Of a stretch of DNA of 64,000 nucleotides, positions 10,055 through 21,565 are shown piece after piece. This DNA is from Ananas comosus (taxonomy: Eukaryota > Streptophyta > Magnoliopsida > Poales > Bromeliaceae), in assembly GCF_001540865.1 (NCBI RefSeq), contig NC_033630.1:1769147-1833146 (forward strand), written 5' to 3'. Below the pieces are notes generated by a model that saw only the letters and a list, made by a program, of their open reading frames with translations, did not search any database and had not been told where the DNA came from. How positions within the stretch are numbered: position 1 is the first letter of the stretch; each line of letters opens with the position of its first letter. A program made the position numbers and the translations under genes.

Positions 10055-11554
10055 ATGGCGAACCCGGAGAAAGCCCAACTCCCCTCCAACCTGTACGTGG
10101 CCCTGGTCCCCTTCCCCGACGCTGCCCCGCTGAAGCCGCCAAGCTTCCCCACGCTGTCGGAGACGCTGGGGGAGGTGGCGTCCCTGTTCCGGCTCTCGCT
10201 CCCCATTGCGGTGACGGCGCTGCTGCTCTACTCGCGCTCCGTGGTGTCGATGGTGTTCCTCGGGACCCTCGGCGAGCTCCCGCTCGCGGCGGGCTCGCTG
10301 GCCATCGCCTTCGCGAACATCACGGGCTACTCGGTGCTCTCCGGGCTGGCCCTGGGCATGGAGCCGCTGTGCTCGCAGGCGTTCGGGGCGAACCAGCCCA
10401 GGCTCCTGGCCCTCACCCTCCACCGCTCCGTGCTCTTCCTCCTCTGCTCCGCGCTGCCCATCGCCCTGCTCTGGCTCCACACGGCCCAGATCCTCCGCCT
10501 GCTGGGGCAGGACCCGGACATCGCCCGCCTCGCCCAGAGCTACCTCCGCTTCTCCCTCCCGGACCTCCTCTCCTTCTCGCTCATCCACCCCGTCCGCATC
10601 TACCTCCGCTCCCAGGGGATCACGGCGCCCGTCACCGCCGCCGCCGCCGCCGCCGCCGCGCTCCACGTCCCGGCCAACCTGCTCCTCGTGCGCCGGCTCT
10701 CACTCGGCGCCCCCGGGGTCGCCGCCGCCGCCGCCGCCTCCAACCTGGCCCTGCTTCTCTTCCTCCTCTGCTCCCTCCGCCGCGACCCGGCCCTGCAGCG
10801 CCGGGGCGGGGGCTGGGGCTGGGGCGAGCGCCTCTCCGGGTGGGGGCCCCTGGCGCGGCTGGCGGGGCCGAGCTGCGTGTCGGTGTGCCTCGAGTGGTGG
10901 TGGTACGAGCTGATGATCCTCCTCTGCGGCCTCCTCCCGGACCCCAAGCCCACCGTGGCCGCCATGGGCGTGCTCATCCAGACCACGGCGCTCGTCTACG
11001 TCTTCCCCTCCTCGCTCGGCTTCGGCGTGTCCACGCGCGTCGGCAACGAGCTCGGCGCCAACCGCCCCGCGCGCGCGCGCGCCGCCGCCGCCACGGGGCT
11101 CGCGTGCGGCTTCGCCGCGGGGCTCGCCGCCATGGCCTTCGCCCTCGCCGTCCGCGCCCGCTGGGCCCGCATGTTCACCGACGACGCCGACATCCTGCGC
11201 CTCACGGCCGCCGCGCTCCCCATCGTCGGGCTGTGCGAGCTCGGCAACTGCCCCCAGACCGTGGGCTGCGGCGTCCTCCGCGGCACCGCGCGCCCGGCCC
11301 ACGCCGCCCAAGTCAACCTCGGCGCCTTCTACCTCGTGGGCGCCCCCGTCGCCGTGGGCCTGGGCTTCGGCCTCGGCGTGGGCTTCTGCGGCCTCTGGAT
11401 GGGCCTGCTCGCGGCCCAGGTCTGCTGCGCCGGCCTCATGCTCTACGTCGTCTGGACCACCGACCGCAGGCGCGCCGGGCCCAGCTGCTCACGTCCGCGC
11501 CCGCCCCCGCCCCCGCCCCCGCCCCGGACGTCGAGAAGGCCGGGGCGATGCTGA
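10055..11554 (+). CDS. MATE efflux transporter (DETOXIFICATION 48-56-like), C-terminus frameshifted
   Basis: Intronless, very GC-rich frame of 499 residues from the first in-frame ATG. It is a 12-helix MATE membrane protein, a secondary antiporter family exporting organic solutes or hormones from cytosol to vacuole or outside; the substrate cannot be read from sequence. Family motifs: NITGYSVLSGLALGMEP (~residues 88-104), SQGITAPVT, CLEWWWYE (278-285), TTALVYVFPSSLGFGVSTR (~312-330) and LGNCPQTVGCGVLRG (~397-411). Two oddities. The frame is open upstream to 10022, where GTG-TGC-AAC reads as the MCN start conserved in Arabidopsis relatives such as DTX51, but the codon is GTG. After residue ~470 the frame turns Pro/Arg-rich, while the family-like tail QARRAQLLTS continues in the next frame to a stop at 11644-11646. 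Up to that point the transporter core is complete. Confidence 0.9.
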   Translation: MANPEKAQLPSNLYVALVPFPDAAPLKPPSFPTLSETLGEVASLFRLSLPIAVTALLLYSRSVVSMVFLGTLGELPLAAGSLAIAFANITGYSVLSGLALGMEPLCSQAFGANQPRLLALTLHRSVLFLLCSALPIALLWLHTAQILRLLGQDPDIARLAQSYLRFSLPDLLSFSLIHPVRIYLRSQGITAPVTAAAAAAAALHVPANLLLVRRLSLGAPGVAAAAAASNLALLLFLLCSLRRDPALQRRGGGWGWGERLSGWGPLARLAGPSCVSVCLEWWWYELMILLCGLLPDPKPTVAAMGVLIQTTALVYVFPSSLGFGVSTRVGNELGANRPARARAAAATGLACGFAAGLAAMAFALAVRARWARMFTDDADILRLTAAALPIVGLCELGNCPQTVGCGVLRGTARPAHAAQVNLGAFYLVGAPVAVGLGFGLGVGFCGLWMGLLAAQVCCAGLMLYVVWTTDRRRAGPSCSRPRPPPPPPPPRTSRRPGRC

Positions 11555-11646
11555 TTGGCCCGGAGCCCCAGGAGGGAGGAGACAAGGTGAGCTGCTACCA
11601 GCCGCTGATCTCGATCAGGACGGTGGTGGAGATCGAGAGAGGATGA
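11462..11646 (+). other. Out-of-frame ancestral C-terminal tail of the MATE gene
   Basis: From 11467 the +1 frame reads QARRAQLLTSAPAPAP, then a tail including SCYQPLISIRTVVEIERG, ending TGA at 11644-11646. Relatives carry TDWxxQAxRAxxLT here, so the upstream TTD and this tail belong together. Joining them needs a net loss of 3n+1 bases near 11462-11468. This could be a real deletion or a sequencing error in GC-rich DNA. Confidence 0.7.
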
Positions 11647-13048
11647 TGATGATTTGTAATAATGTAATGTAACCTATCTACGACACTCTGCTGCGCTCTT
11701 ACCGCGTGGAACGATATGAGAGACCAAGAGCGAGAGCGAGATTTTTTTTTTTTTTTATTTTTCTATTTTTTTTTTCTCCTAGCTTGTTTTTAAATTTGAT
11801 GGGGGATTATTGATGAGGGTGACTTAATTACAAGGAATTATTACTTAATTCACATGGTTTGGGGTTTTCCCTTTTTTTTCTTTTTAATTTGACTCGAGTA
11901 ATTCAAAAGTTCACTTTTTGAATTTGCTGTACATTTTTATAATAATGCTCGTGAATTTACAGCAAAGACATGTGAGAATGAATGGTTCACTTTCTAATTA
12001 TTTTCCCCTGAAGTTTTAGTCCTGCAAAATATGCCAAACATATTTTTCGTACTATTATTTCTCGTTAATTAATTAGTAACGTGTTTCATTTATTGTACTT
12101 AACAAACGAGGCGGTAAACAAGGTCCATGCAATAATTTTACGTTACACCAAAAGGTGAACATGTATATTCGTTGAAGCCCGAATGCGTAAACTATAATAT
12201 TTATCACACGTCTCTCGATCCTCACGTTTCCATCCGGTGGAGGTTTTCATATACAGGGCAAAGTTGATTATGAAATGCTTCTTTAATTTGCGCACGACGT
12301 TGATTGATTCGCAATCATCCAAACGTTGTTCGGCAAATAAACTACATCATCTTTTGTAGTTCCACGCATGTGTATCTTGCTTCAACACGAGGATTTGCTT
12401 TTGTTAGTTCACAACGTTTCGTATGCCACTTCGTGCCAATGAGTGGCATCTACTAATCAATCATGATTAACGTTTGTTCTCATTGCTATTTACTGTTAAA
12501 TTAAATAAAACAATAATTATTTTTTAAAAACTTAAAACTGTTTTATTGTATATTCAAAACTTCCTCTAATTGGTTTGAGACATTTTGATAGGTAGATTTA
12601 ATACACGAAATTAAATTAAATTAAATAGCTGGTAGAGCTCGAATTAAAACCTTCTGCTCTGATATTACTTGTAAAATATAAATATCTAAAATTTACAATC
12701 TAATCCGTCTTTAATTAGTGAAAAAGCAGATCGAGATGCTTACATCATTATATTGAGCTAAGAAATCATCTATTTGCTGAATTATTTTATTATCGTTGAT
12801 TTTATGGGTAAGTCATGTCCTGCCGTTTCGACAATATTTCTAGAGAAAGGCTTCTTATGGCTTGCGGAGTATCTCGAATTCAAAATCCTCTCCATCCAAT
12901 TAAGTTTATATACATCTTCTAGATTTAAAGTAGTTTACATTAAAATTACAAATTTTGTTTTAAAATCAGCAACTTTATATTACCTTCTCAGTACAAACAG
13001 ACACTCAAAAGCAATTATCTATCATCATACACGTGGCTTGTTTGACTT
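11647..13048. other. MATE 3' flank and intergenic DNA
   Basis: The 3' UTR probably lies in the first few hundred bases (AATAATGTAATGTAACC near 11657-11673), but no single polyadenylation signal stands out. The rest is AT-rich, with a 92-codon plus-strand frame at 12774-13052 that resembles no family I know. Confidence 0.5.
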
Positions 13049-13051
13049 TTA

Positions 13052-13620
13052 GGGCATGTTTGTTTTGGTGTAAGTGGAGTGATGAAACTCAAGTTCTATT
13101 ACTTCCGTTATTTGTTTTGGTGTAAGTGAAAAATATAACGTAACTCAAGTTACGTAAGACCTCCACTTCACCTACTCTCGACTTCCTCTTTTGAAGTGCC
13201 GAACTCAACTTCCACCACACTCAACCTCCTCTAAAATATTTATTAAACAGTAAAACCTAAACTCTACTTCCCTTATAATAGATTAGAATTACCTTATTTA
13301 TAATAAATTAGGATTATCTTTAAATAATAATAAAAAAATTAATTATATAATAAGTTAAATTTTATAGCAGTAAATTTACTATTATGTTTAGAAGATAATG
13401 GGATCCACTTATATCAAAACAAACAACGGAACTTACAAAACTAATTTCGCCAGCACCAAGTTACATCAAAACAAACAGAAGAAATAATTGAATTTAACTT
13501 TCAGGCTATACGAGTTACGTCAAAACAAACAACCAAAAAATAATTACACTTCAGGGAAACTCAAACACCACTGCACTTGACTTACGTTGGATCTACAGAT
13601 TCGTCAATCCAAACGGACCC
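13052..13620. mobile_element. PIF/Harbinger (Tourist-like) MITE
   Basis: It begins GGGCATGTTTGTTTTGGTGT and ends CAATCCAAACGGACCC, with TTA on both sides (13049-13051 and 13621-13623), the TSD of Harbinger elements. Internal GTTACGTCAAAACAAACA-type words recur in inverted form. A decayed relative is at 61690-61945. No transposase frame. Confidence 0.7.
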
Positions 13621-13675
13621 TTATAGTAGAGAAGCTATCCCAAAATTTTGACACGATTATCATGACTCATGACTA

Positions 13676-13898
13676 TATAGAGTCCGCCTATGATACTTGT
13701 AAAAGCGCTTATAATTTTTTTATCGTTAAATCTACATTTTTGATCATTTTTATCTATTAAATTATACTATTCAACCAACCACCCACTCAACTCTTAGAAG
13801 GCCCACATCATCCTAACTTCACATTCCTTAATCAAAGGGCCGAAAACTTACAAGTACCAATGACTTGGTACTTTTAAAAGTATAGGAGCTCAATTTTG
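13676..13898. repeat. Foldback MITE, family B-related, copy 4
   Basis: The left part GATACTTGTAAAAGCGCTTA and the right part TACTTTTAAAAGTATAGGAG resemble the ends of the 6053-6272 copy. The middle carries ATTCAACCAACCACCCACTC and a CATCATCCTAACTTC word shared by the family. A TATATA tract follows directly. Confidence 0.6.
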
Positions 13899-14039
13899 AC
13901 TATATATATATATATAGAATTAGGCTGGAATACTATTAATAGTAAAACGCTCTTTTTGCTATCAAGTTTTTAATCCTTGGATGAAACATTGTAAGGTCGG
14001 GATGATATTAGTCGGTTAGAGTTGAGTGGTCCCCCTAAG

Positions 14040-14040
14040 N
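14040..14040. other. Undetermined base (assembly gap or ambiguity)
   Basis: A single N inside the family B element at 13917-14862, exactly where the MITE sequence changes to the compound insert. The junction may therefore be an assembly join. Confidence 0.95.
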
Positions 14041-14435
14041 CTCACCAGGGGGATCCCAACTCACCAGGGATAACCCAATATCATAAATTAGGTTACCAAT
14101 CTTTATTACTTTTCTCAACTAGGTTTCCGATTTTTTGACCATCGTTATTACCCTAAAACGATGATTATCATCGGGTCAGGTTGAGAGAGAGAGCAGAGTA
14201 GAGAGAGATATATATATATATCATCTCGATGATATGATAGCCTTCGTATCTCCTAGAGCACGAAGGTTAAAAAACCGAGAATCTAGTCAGGAAAATTAGT
14301 AAAGATTATAAACTTAATTATAATAATAGGATGCCCCTGGTGAGTTAAGATCCCCCCTAGCATTAATAAGATTAGTATGTTAAGAACTAGGTTACCAGTT
14401 TTTTTAACTTTCATAATTTAAGAAATATAAAAGCG

Positions 14436-14439
<4 letters not shown>

Positions 14440-14475
<36 letters not shown>

Positions 14476-14499
14476 TCTCTCTCTCTCTCTCTCTCTCTC
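14440..14499. repeat. (AT)n followed by (CT)n microsatellite
   Basis: About 33 bases of AT repeat run directly into about 27 bases of CT repeat, inside the compound insert. Confidence 0.9.
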
Positions 14500-14514
14500 A
14501 GGCCGATCTCAGGC

Positions 14515-14727
14515 CGATGATATGATAACTATCATGGTTCGGAAACCATGATAACTCAAAAGATGGTAATCTAGATGAGAAACTAGTAAAGGTAGGCAAT
14601 CTAATATGATAATTTGGTTGGTGGGTGAGTTGAGATCCCCTGGTAATAGTAGGATTGGCGTGTAGGAAAGTAGGTTGTCGATTTTTGAGTTATCATGATG
14701 CCCGAACCATGATAACTATCATATCAT
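14515..14727. repeat. Inverted repeat inside the compound insert
   Basis: GATGATATGATAACTATCAT (from about 14516) is mirrored by ATGATAACTATCATATCATC (ending about 14727). ACCATGATAACTCAAAA near 14545-14562 is mirrored by TTTTTGAGTTATCATGATG near 14677-14695. The hairpin arms are ~50 bp around ~110 bp. Confidence 0.7.
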
Positions 14728-14890
14728 CGTATTAAGATATATATATATATATATATAACTCTAACCGACTAATATCATCCTGACCCTACAATTTTTCATC
14801 CAAGGGTTAAAAACTTGGTAGCAAAAAGAGCGTTTTACTATTAGTAGTATTCCAGCCTAATTCACTATATATATATATTTTATATATATT

Positions 14891-15399
14891 ATATTTTTAT
14901 GAGTATAGAGTCATTCGTACTCATAAGTTATTTTCGATGATAGAGCTTCTAAATCGACGATCCACTCCGTTAAATATGATTTAGAATATTTAAAACTTTT
15001 AAAAAATAAATTTCATAATTTTTCAAAATTATAATAAAGTCCATCAAGCGGGCATAAAATAAACAGTTAAAATCAAACGACGTCCTAAAAATAAATGATC
15101 TGATCCTTCAATTTAAGATCTAAGGTATTGATCTTTATCTAGATAATGAATAGAATTTTCTATAAAAAATTCAACCGATTCCGATTCTTTTACACCGTTA
15201 ACCTAGTAAATATCTCATACCGACCGTTAAAAAATATTAATTTTAAAATCTTTTGATCACAAGGTAAATAACATTAAAAAATTATAAAATTTGATTTCTA
15301 TATGTTTTAAATACTCTAAATAATATTTACTGGTATGAATCGTCAATTTGAAAGCTTTATTATCGAAAACGATTATACTTATAAAAGTATAGTAGCCAG

Positions 15400-15403
<4 letters not shown>
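14891..15403. repeat. Long foldback MITE, family A, diverged copy
   Basis: The left part TTTTCGATGATAGAGCTTCT with AATCGACGATCCACTCCGTT is mirrored by GAATCGTCAATTTGAAAGCT and TTATCGAAAACGAT at the right. The middle resembles 5180-5320. It is bordered by TATATA tracts on both sides. Confidence 0.65.

Positions 15404-15471
<68 letters not shown>
15404..15471. repeat. (TA)n microsatellite
   Basis: A TA run of about 67 bases at the right edge of the family A element. Confidence 0.9.
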
Positions 15472-15475
<4 letters not shown>

Positions 15476-18183
15476 TTTTAGAATCCTATCAAAATCAATT
15501 TCAATATCAAGCATGTGTTTACCCATTTGGGTCTCATTATCTCAAGTTTAATCATGTAGTTTATTGTTCTCGTTTCCGGGTCAAATCAATTGAGTAGTTA
15601 CACAATGAATGCAACACTTCGTGGGATTCCCGGTAGGAAGGGAAACAATCACGTGCACCACCACGCATTTGAATCAATGTACATCACATTCTTATTTTTC
15701 TTTTATTTTTTTTCTTAATAATAATCTCTCTCTTTAAGTTATATCAATCGATAACCCCCCTCCTTTTCGTTCCCTAAGTAGACGTTCTAGCTTCCCCTCA
15801 CATGAACAAACATACAAATTTTCATCACCTTTCCCCCCTCATCTTTCATTTTCACAAAGCTATTACATATTACCTGCACCAGATGTGTCCATATATATCG
15901 CGAGCACCGTACCAGATTCAAAATTAAAATCTAATTCAATTAATAAACGTGATTTACGTTATCTATATGGTTAGAAAATATACTATATTAAGTAGTTTTA
16001 CAATTCAAGAATATAGAAAAAGAAATATCGCTTGATTTACGGTCTTATTTAATTTAACGCATAAATATCTTATTCCGCAAATTTTCTTTGGTTAATTTAC
16101 TCGAAAACCTCCTGAGTGTGATCAAAAATCTAAAATAGTATATAATATTTAGATTTTAAATTATTTTTTAAAATAAAATAAATTGATTTGTATGCAAGTA
16201 AAATATGCTATTCTGCCAAATAGTGGATGCCACGACAGCTTTCAAGTAGTAAAAAAGTTGATTCTTGCCTTTCTATTATCAAAAAAATAAAATAAAATCA
16301 TCCCGACGTCCAAATACAACCTATAAGAAATTATATAATGCCCAAGATTATAGTTTTTCATATGCATATAGTGCGTCAAATAAGTTTGCAGGTTGTAATT
16401 TGAGATCTCTATTGTACAGTTTTAGGAGCGCGATATATGAGATGTACTTACACACTCAGTGTAGACAAATTTTTTTTTTTTTTTTTTCCCCTCTCTCTAA
16501 CTCTCCTTTTTCTCTCTCTATGGTCCCCCTACTCAACAATTGTGCTTTAAACACTACGTACTATAAATAACACCCAGCTCCCTGGCACCAGACACGCATG
16601 ATACTACACGATTTGCTGGACCCTTTCCCAACAGTTTTAGTTAACAGGTTACATCAATTTTGGTGAGAGAGGATCAAACCTGATTATTCAGGGAAAGTGA
16701 TATAAATATAGTTTTAGAACTCATGAAATGAGGTCAAATTTAGCAGGTAAATAATGACCATGTTCAATTATTATTCCTGTTAATATTAAAATTAGCTCTG
16801 TATGTTGATAAATACGGTCATGTATACGTATTTCCATATAAAATATGTATATGCGAAGCCTCCGAATTATTGATATTACAGCTCGATCATTGTATTTTTT
16901 ATCTAAATACTTCGGTTGCGATACATTTACAAATATTTTTCTGTAGTCCTTGGCCAGTTTAAGAATTAAAGTATTCAAGTAAAAAGTAGGACCAAGTTGC
17001 ATTTTTTAGATAACACAATGATTATCCCATACGCTTCGCCCACTTGTTTAGGCATGATTAATGAGGTGATTTAACTTGTTCTTTAGCTTTAGGTCTCAAT
17101 CTTTAATAGCTTTGGCCTAATTTCCTGATTTTCGTATAATGACGACCGAAAAAAAGTGAGCCATGCATTATTGCATGTACAACTTGTATATATGAAAGTG
17201 ATTACATTTATTTTTTAAGCATGCAGTGTCCATGGTTCCCAACGAATTATAAGTGCCATTTTTACAAATAATTAACTTTTAGGTTTGAAGGTAAATATAT
17301 TAACTATTAAGATGGATTTCATTAAAAAGAAAAAAAAAAAACTACTAAGATGGATAAAATGATAGGGCTAAATTTTGCACTATATATTATTATTCCGACG
17401 GTAAGATATCTATACTTAGCTTTGTAACTGTTGAGAAATTTGTTTGGTTGCTGAAAAAATAATATGCAAGCTATATATAAAAGCCTCTTATTTTGTTTGC
17501 TATATATGTGCCAAACAAGCGAATATTTGCTTAATTTACAGCGAAATTAGAAATTTATTGTTTGGTCTCTGAGATAATAATATATAAGCCATAATTAAGT
17601 AATTGTAATTATTATTATTATTATTATTATTATTGAGAGAGGTGAACATGTGACAGGGGAAGCTGGGACGTCCATTTATGGAAAGCAACGGGGGGGATTT
17701 ACGCGGAGCACGTGGGGCGATCGATTGAGATGGACGCATGTGATTGCCTCCCCTCCAACCGGATCCCCTGAAAAGGACCCATTTACTCATTTTGGACCCT
17801 CCATTATTATTTGATGTTATTTTCGTATTAATTTCGAGGATCCCATCAATGTGAACGTTACTCTTTTAGGTGATGTTTGGTTAAATGTTATTTATTAGCA
17901 TTTGATTTGATATAAAGTAAAATAGATTTTTAGGCATATATATCTATTTGATTTTTAGGTTAAAAAAAAAAAAACGAGAGAGAGAGAGAGAGAGAGGTGC
18001 GAAGTGTGCATCTTGCCCAAATGCATGGAAAAAAGTTGGAAAATTAAAATAAGTGTTTTTTTTTTTTGTGGAAATACTTAAGTCTAGTTTAAACTAGAAG
18101 TATTTTACATGGAAACAATTGCTTGAAAATTTTTTTTTTATTTGTCAATCTGAAAACTTTTCTCGTGCCTCATTTACGTGTAA
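15472..18183. other. Intergenic DNA, no gene recognised
   Basis: AT-rich, with poly-T (16469-16487), (ATT)n (about 17606-17633) and (GA)n (about 17975-17996) runs. The frames present are short and low in complexity. Nothing resembling a gene was found. Confidence 0.5.
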
Positions 18184-18314
18184 CCAAGGTCTTGATGGTT
18201 GATACTTAAGGTCCCAAGTTCGAATCCTAATTAATTTATATTTTCAGCTAAATTTATTTCTAAATGAAATAAACGAAACGGTTAGCGTACTATCTATCTC
18301 TCAAAAAAAAAAAA
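18184..18314 (+). mobile_element. tRNA-like SINE copy
   Basis: It starts part-way through the A-box half (GTCTTGATGGTTGATACTT), carries the B-box-like CAAGTTCGAATCCTAATTA and the body CAGCTAAATTTATTTCTAAA, and ends CTATCTCTC plus poly(A). Confidence 0.75.
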
Positions 18315-18732
18315 GAAAAGGCATTGCACGCCTTAGCATGAATTGACCATTTTAGTTAGCTCTGGATTGCAGTTGAGACATTCAGTGATAATTTATATTA
18401 ATCCTTTATTAGGTTTCTTGTTACCGTAAAAAAAAACATCGTGCGCCATGTTATTTATTCATATGATAGAGAGGACGCAGCAGAAAATATTTCTACTACT
18501 TTGCTAAGCACGGTCTTATTAAGTTGCCAATTAAAACCAAAAAACATGAATGAATATCACCATGAATAACCCTACTTAATTTGTGGAGACAATATTTCCA
18601 AAAGATTTAAAGAAATAGTGCCATTATTTAATTGTAGTTACTTAATTTACTGTCCATACACTTTCAACTATCTCTCAATTAAACGCTATAAAAATAATAG
18701 TTGAAGCTTGCAACAAGTATATATATATATAG

Positions 18733-19275
18733 AGAGTTGAGCTGAAATGCTATCGGTAGCAAATTAGCTCCATTGCCACCCATTTGTTTTCGATGATGGA
18801 GTCCTTAAATTGACGATCGGCACCGTTAAACATGATCTATACCACTTGAAGTATCAAGAAACCAAATTTCAAATTATTTCGACATCATTAACCTAATGAT
18901 CAAAGGATTTCAAAATTTATAATTTTAATGGTAGATATGAGGCGTTTTCTTGTTTAACGGTGTAAACCTATCCAAATCAATTGAATTTTGGTTAGAAAAT
19001 TCTTTAAATTATTTAGAATAAGATCTATACTCTCGATCTTGATTACAAAATTCTTATCATCACTTTTTAGAGTATATTTATTTTCAGCCGTTTATTTTTA
19101 CGCCCACTTGATGGACAAGAGAACAAATTGAAAAAGAATGAAATTTGATTTCTAGATATTTTATGTGGTATAGATCATATTCAACGATGCCGATCATCGA
19201 TTTGGAGGCTCCATCATCGAAAACCAATTGGTGACAACGGAGCCCGTTTGCTACCGATAGTATTCTAGCTCAACT
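18733..19275. repeat. Long foldback MITE, family A, complete copy
   Basis: It begins GAGTTGAGCTGAAATGCTAT and ends ATAGTATTCTAGCTCAACT. The inner arms TGTTTTCGATGATGGAGTCC and GGCTCCATCATCGAAAACCA are inverted, as are GACGATCGGCACCGTTAAAC and TCAACGATGCCGATCATCGA. TATATA tracts lie on both sides. This copy best shows the full family ends. Confidence 0.8.
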
Positions 19276-21377
19276 ATATATATATATATATATATTTTGA
19301 ACTAATCAACAACAGCATACAAATTAAAAAGGTGGTTTGGATTCATTTATGTTGAATATTGCATCAGCCCTATTAAATGAGCCACTGCATTAAGAGTCAC
19401 AAATTGGCTACGATGCTTGGCAACTTGTATTAAATTAGGTCCCTGTAATATTTGACAAAATCCAAACTACACTAAATGGTGATGACGTGCATTTAACTGT
19501 CTCACTTAATATTCATTTTTTTTAAAAAAAACTATATATCTCATTCGAGAGAATGCAAATGCAATCCACAAATTTGAACTTAATTACTACACGTTGTAAT
19601 CACGAATGAGTATTAAATATATAATAAACTCCAAACTATATATATTTTTGTTAAGAACAAAGACAAATATAAGTTAATGTTAATATAATATCAGATTTAT
19701 TCTAAGTGTGTACAACTAGCTAGCTAGATATACATATACCACTAATTAATAAATTACTAATTAATAAATTAATGATTCATCAAAAGCTCTACTTAACCTA
19801 CAATACGAAGCCTGTAAAAGTTACGCTTGTATGTATAGTACTATTTCGTGTGGCAAATGGCCAAACTTCAACTTGTTTTATTATTATTATTATTACTATT
19901 ATTATTATCATCTTACATCTTTTTTTTTTGTCAAATTGATAAATTCAACCCTAAATCACTTTCATGGTCCTTTCATCAATCACTTAGGAAGTGTCTTTCA
20001 TTTTATATTCAACATCTTTTTCTAAACTCGATCAGTTTATTAAGTGAATCATACCTTAGAGAAATTAAATAAGCTAGCTTTGCCCTTTGAAACTATGGAG
20101 AATATTTTCTTTTTTCACCTTTTTTTACTGATCAGTACATGCACTAGATTACTTAATTGGGTTCTCCACCAGTCGTACGCCAAAGTGTATTACGAATCCT
20201 ATGGCTTTGCTTTATCTAAATTAACCAACATAATTTTATTGGTAAAGCTCTATTGATAGGTCGTTAATTAGTGGTACATAGGACCTATTTTAATTTGATC
20301 TATGACATGCTTCAGCAGACACATTTATGGTCCAATACATTGAATTCAAGCTATATATATATAATTACTTGATCAAATGTGCGACCTGGGGTCCCATAAA
20401 ATTTTCTAATGGAAATATCTTCGATCGATCGCCTCTCTATAGGTTGCTAGGGTGGGCATATGGCTCCCATTCTTGCATGTTGGAGAGACACAAAGTAAGA
20501 CATATTCATGCATCCCTCACCATTATGCTCCTCGATCACATGGTTGGCAAAAGTGTTATCCTTTCCTTTCAACTAAGATATCATTATTTTGCAGTGTGAG
20601 AGCACTCATTGGTTTCATGATGCATGATCAATATTTTGGGGTATTCCTCAACCATGCATGATGATGGCCTATAATTAAGCTCCATTCATGATGATAACCA
20701 TAAAAAAGCAATGTATGTCTCTATCACTTTCCTCACTCTATGGGCATGTTTGGGGCTGGGTATGGAATGAAGGACAAGAGAGGTGGGCATAGCATTGAGT
20801 TTGCCAACCCAAGGTGCAGCATAAGAGCAAACACTATCTCAATCATATAGGAACTGGGGTGTCCTTACATGTGATTGGTGAAATGTATAGCTAAGGATGA
20901 GCTCATTTAATTTGAATAAAAATAGATATAGCTAAGGAGGAGAAGCAACTTACTAGCTCAACTTGGCATATGTACATCTCTATTTCATGACTCTAGCTAG
21001 CTACCTACTCCTTTGGGTTTGAATCATGGTCCACTTTTGTTCCCCCCCAGAAAAAAAAAGAAAAAAGTAAGCCACTATTGGCAAAGCCTTACTCTTTGTA
21101 ATAGGTATTCTATGTTATGCTTATAGAGGCTTAATTATGAGATAATAAAAATTTAATTATTACAAGGACAATGTGAAGTATCTCCCAAAAGAAAAAAAGA
21201 AATTGTTTATGAAATTTTCTATAATTTGGAATGAGAAACAACTTAGGTCCTCCACAATATTGCAACAAATTAAAGATATTATAATGTTTTTAAAATGGGT
21301 TCATAAATTAATCATAAGTCATTATATTAGACACCAATATATAATAATATATAAATATAATATTATAAGGCATCACC
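19276..21377. other. Intergenic DNA, no gene recognised
   Basis: It contains a (TTA)n run near 19880-19910 that produces short Tyr- or Leu-rich frames, and a moderately complex stretch at about 20300-20700 with no recognisable protein or RNA. It may carry promoter or UTR sequence of something unseen. Confidence 0.45.
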
Positions 21378-21522
21378 GGCCGTCCCTAGAGCAAGTGACA
21401 AAGGGCTTGGTGGTTGGTACCCGAGACCCAAGTTGGAATCCTAGTTGATTTACATTTCCAGCTAAGTTTATTTCTAGATGAAATAAACAAAGCAGGTACC
21501 ATGCTAATTGCTACCTATCTCT

Positions 21523-21523
<1 letters not shown>
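21378..21523 (+). mobile_element. tRNA-like SINE, full length, with a TA-repeat tail
   Basis: It has CCGTCCCTAGAGCAAGTGAC (A-box region), CAAGTTGGAATCCTAGTTGA (B-box region, one change from TTCGAATCC), the full body, then CTACCTATCTCTCA. The flanking word AAGGCATCA occurs at both ends (about 21368-21376 and 21564-21572). The usual poly(A) is replaced by a (TA)n run (21524-21562). Confidence 0.8.

Positions 21524-21562
<39 letters not shown>
21524..21562. repeat. (TA)n microsatellite in the SINE tail position
   Basis: About 38 bases of TA repeat between the SINE body and its right target duplication. Confidence 0.85.

Positions 21563-21565
<3 letters not shown>

Larger units (their letters stand above)
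13917..14862. mobile_element. Family B MITE split by a large compound insert
   Basis: The outer ends are perfect-looking family B arms: AATTAGGCTGGAATACTATT at the left and AATAGTATTCCAGCC-like sequence (AGTAGTATTCCAGCCTAATT) at the right. The arms meet the interior at GTCGGTTAGAGTT (about 14011-14023) and AACTCTAACCGAC (about 14757-14769). The ~720-base interior holds a single N, repeated CACCAGGGG/CCCCTGGTGAG words, TA and CT microsatellites, and a further inverted repeat. It is either a nested insertion or an expanded centre. Confidence 0.6.

Noticed and set aside
9778..11316. Several long minus-strand frames (up to 280 codons) opposite the MATE gene
   Set aside because: Low-complexity Gly/Arg/Glu-rich antisense shadows with no family motifs.
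10024..11646. A 540-codon frame overlapping the MATE gene in another frame, rich in R, P, A and H
   Set aside because: It is a composition shadow of GC-rich coding DNA. Only its last ~60 codons matter, as the displaced MATE tail.
15257..15526. A frame with alternating Tyr-Ile residues
   Set aside because: It is a translated TA microsatellite. Others like it at 21.5, 47.0 and 60.6 kb were dropped too.
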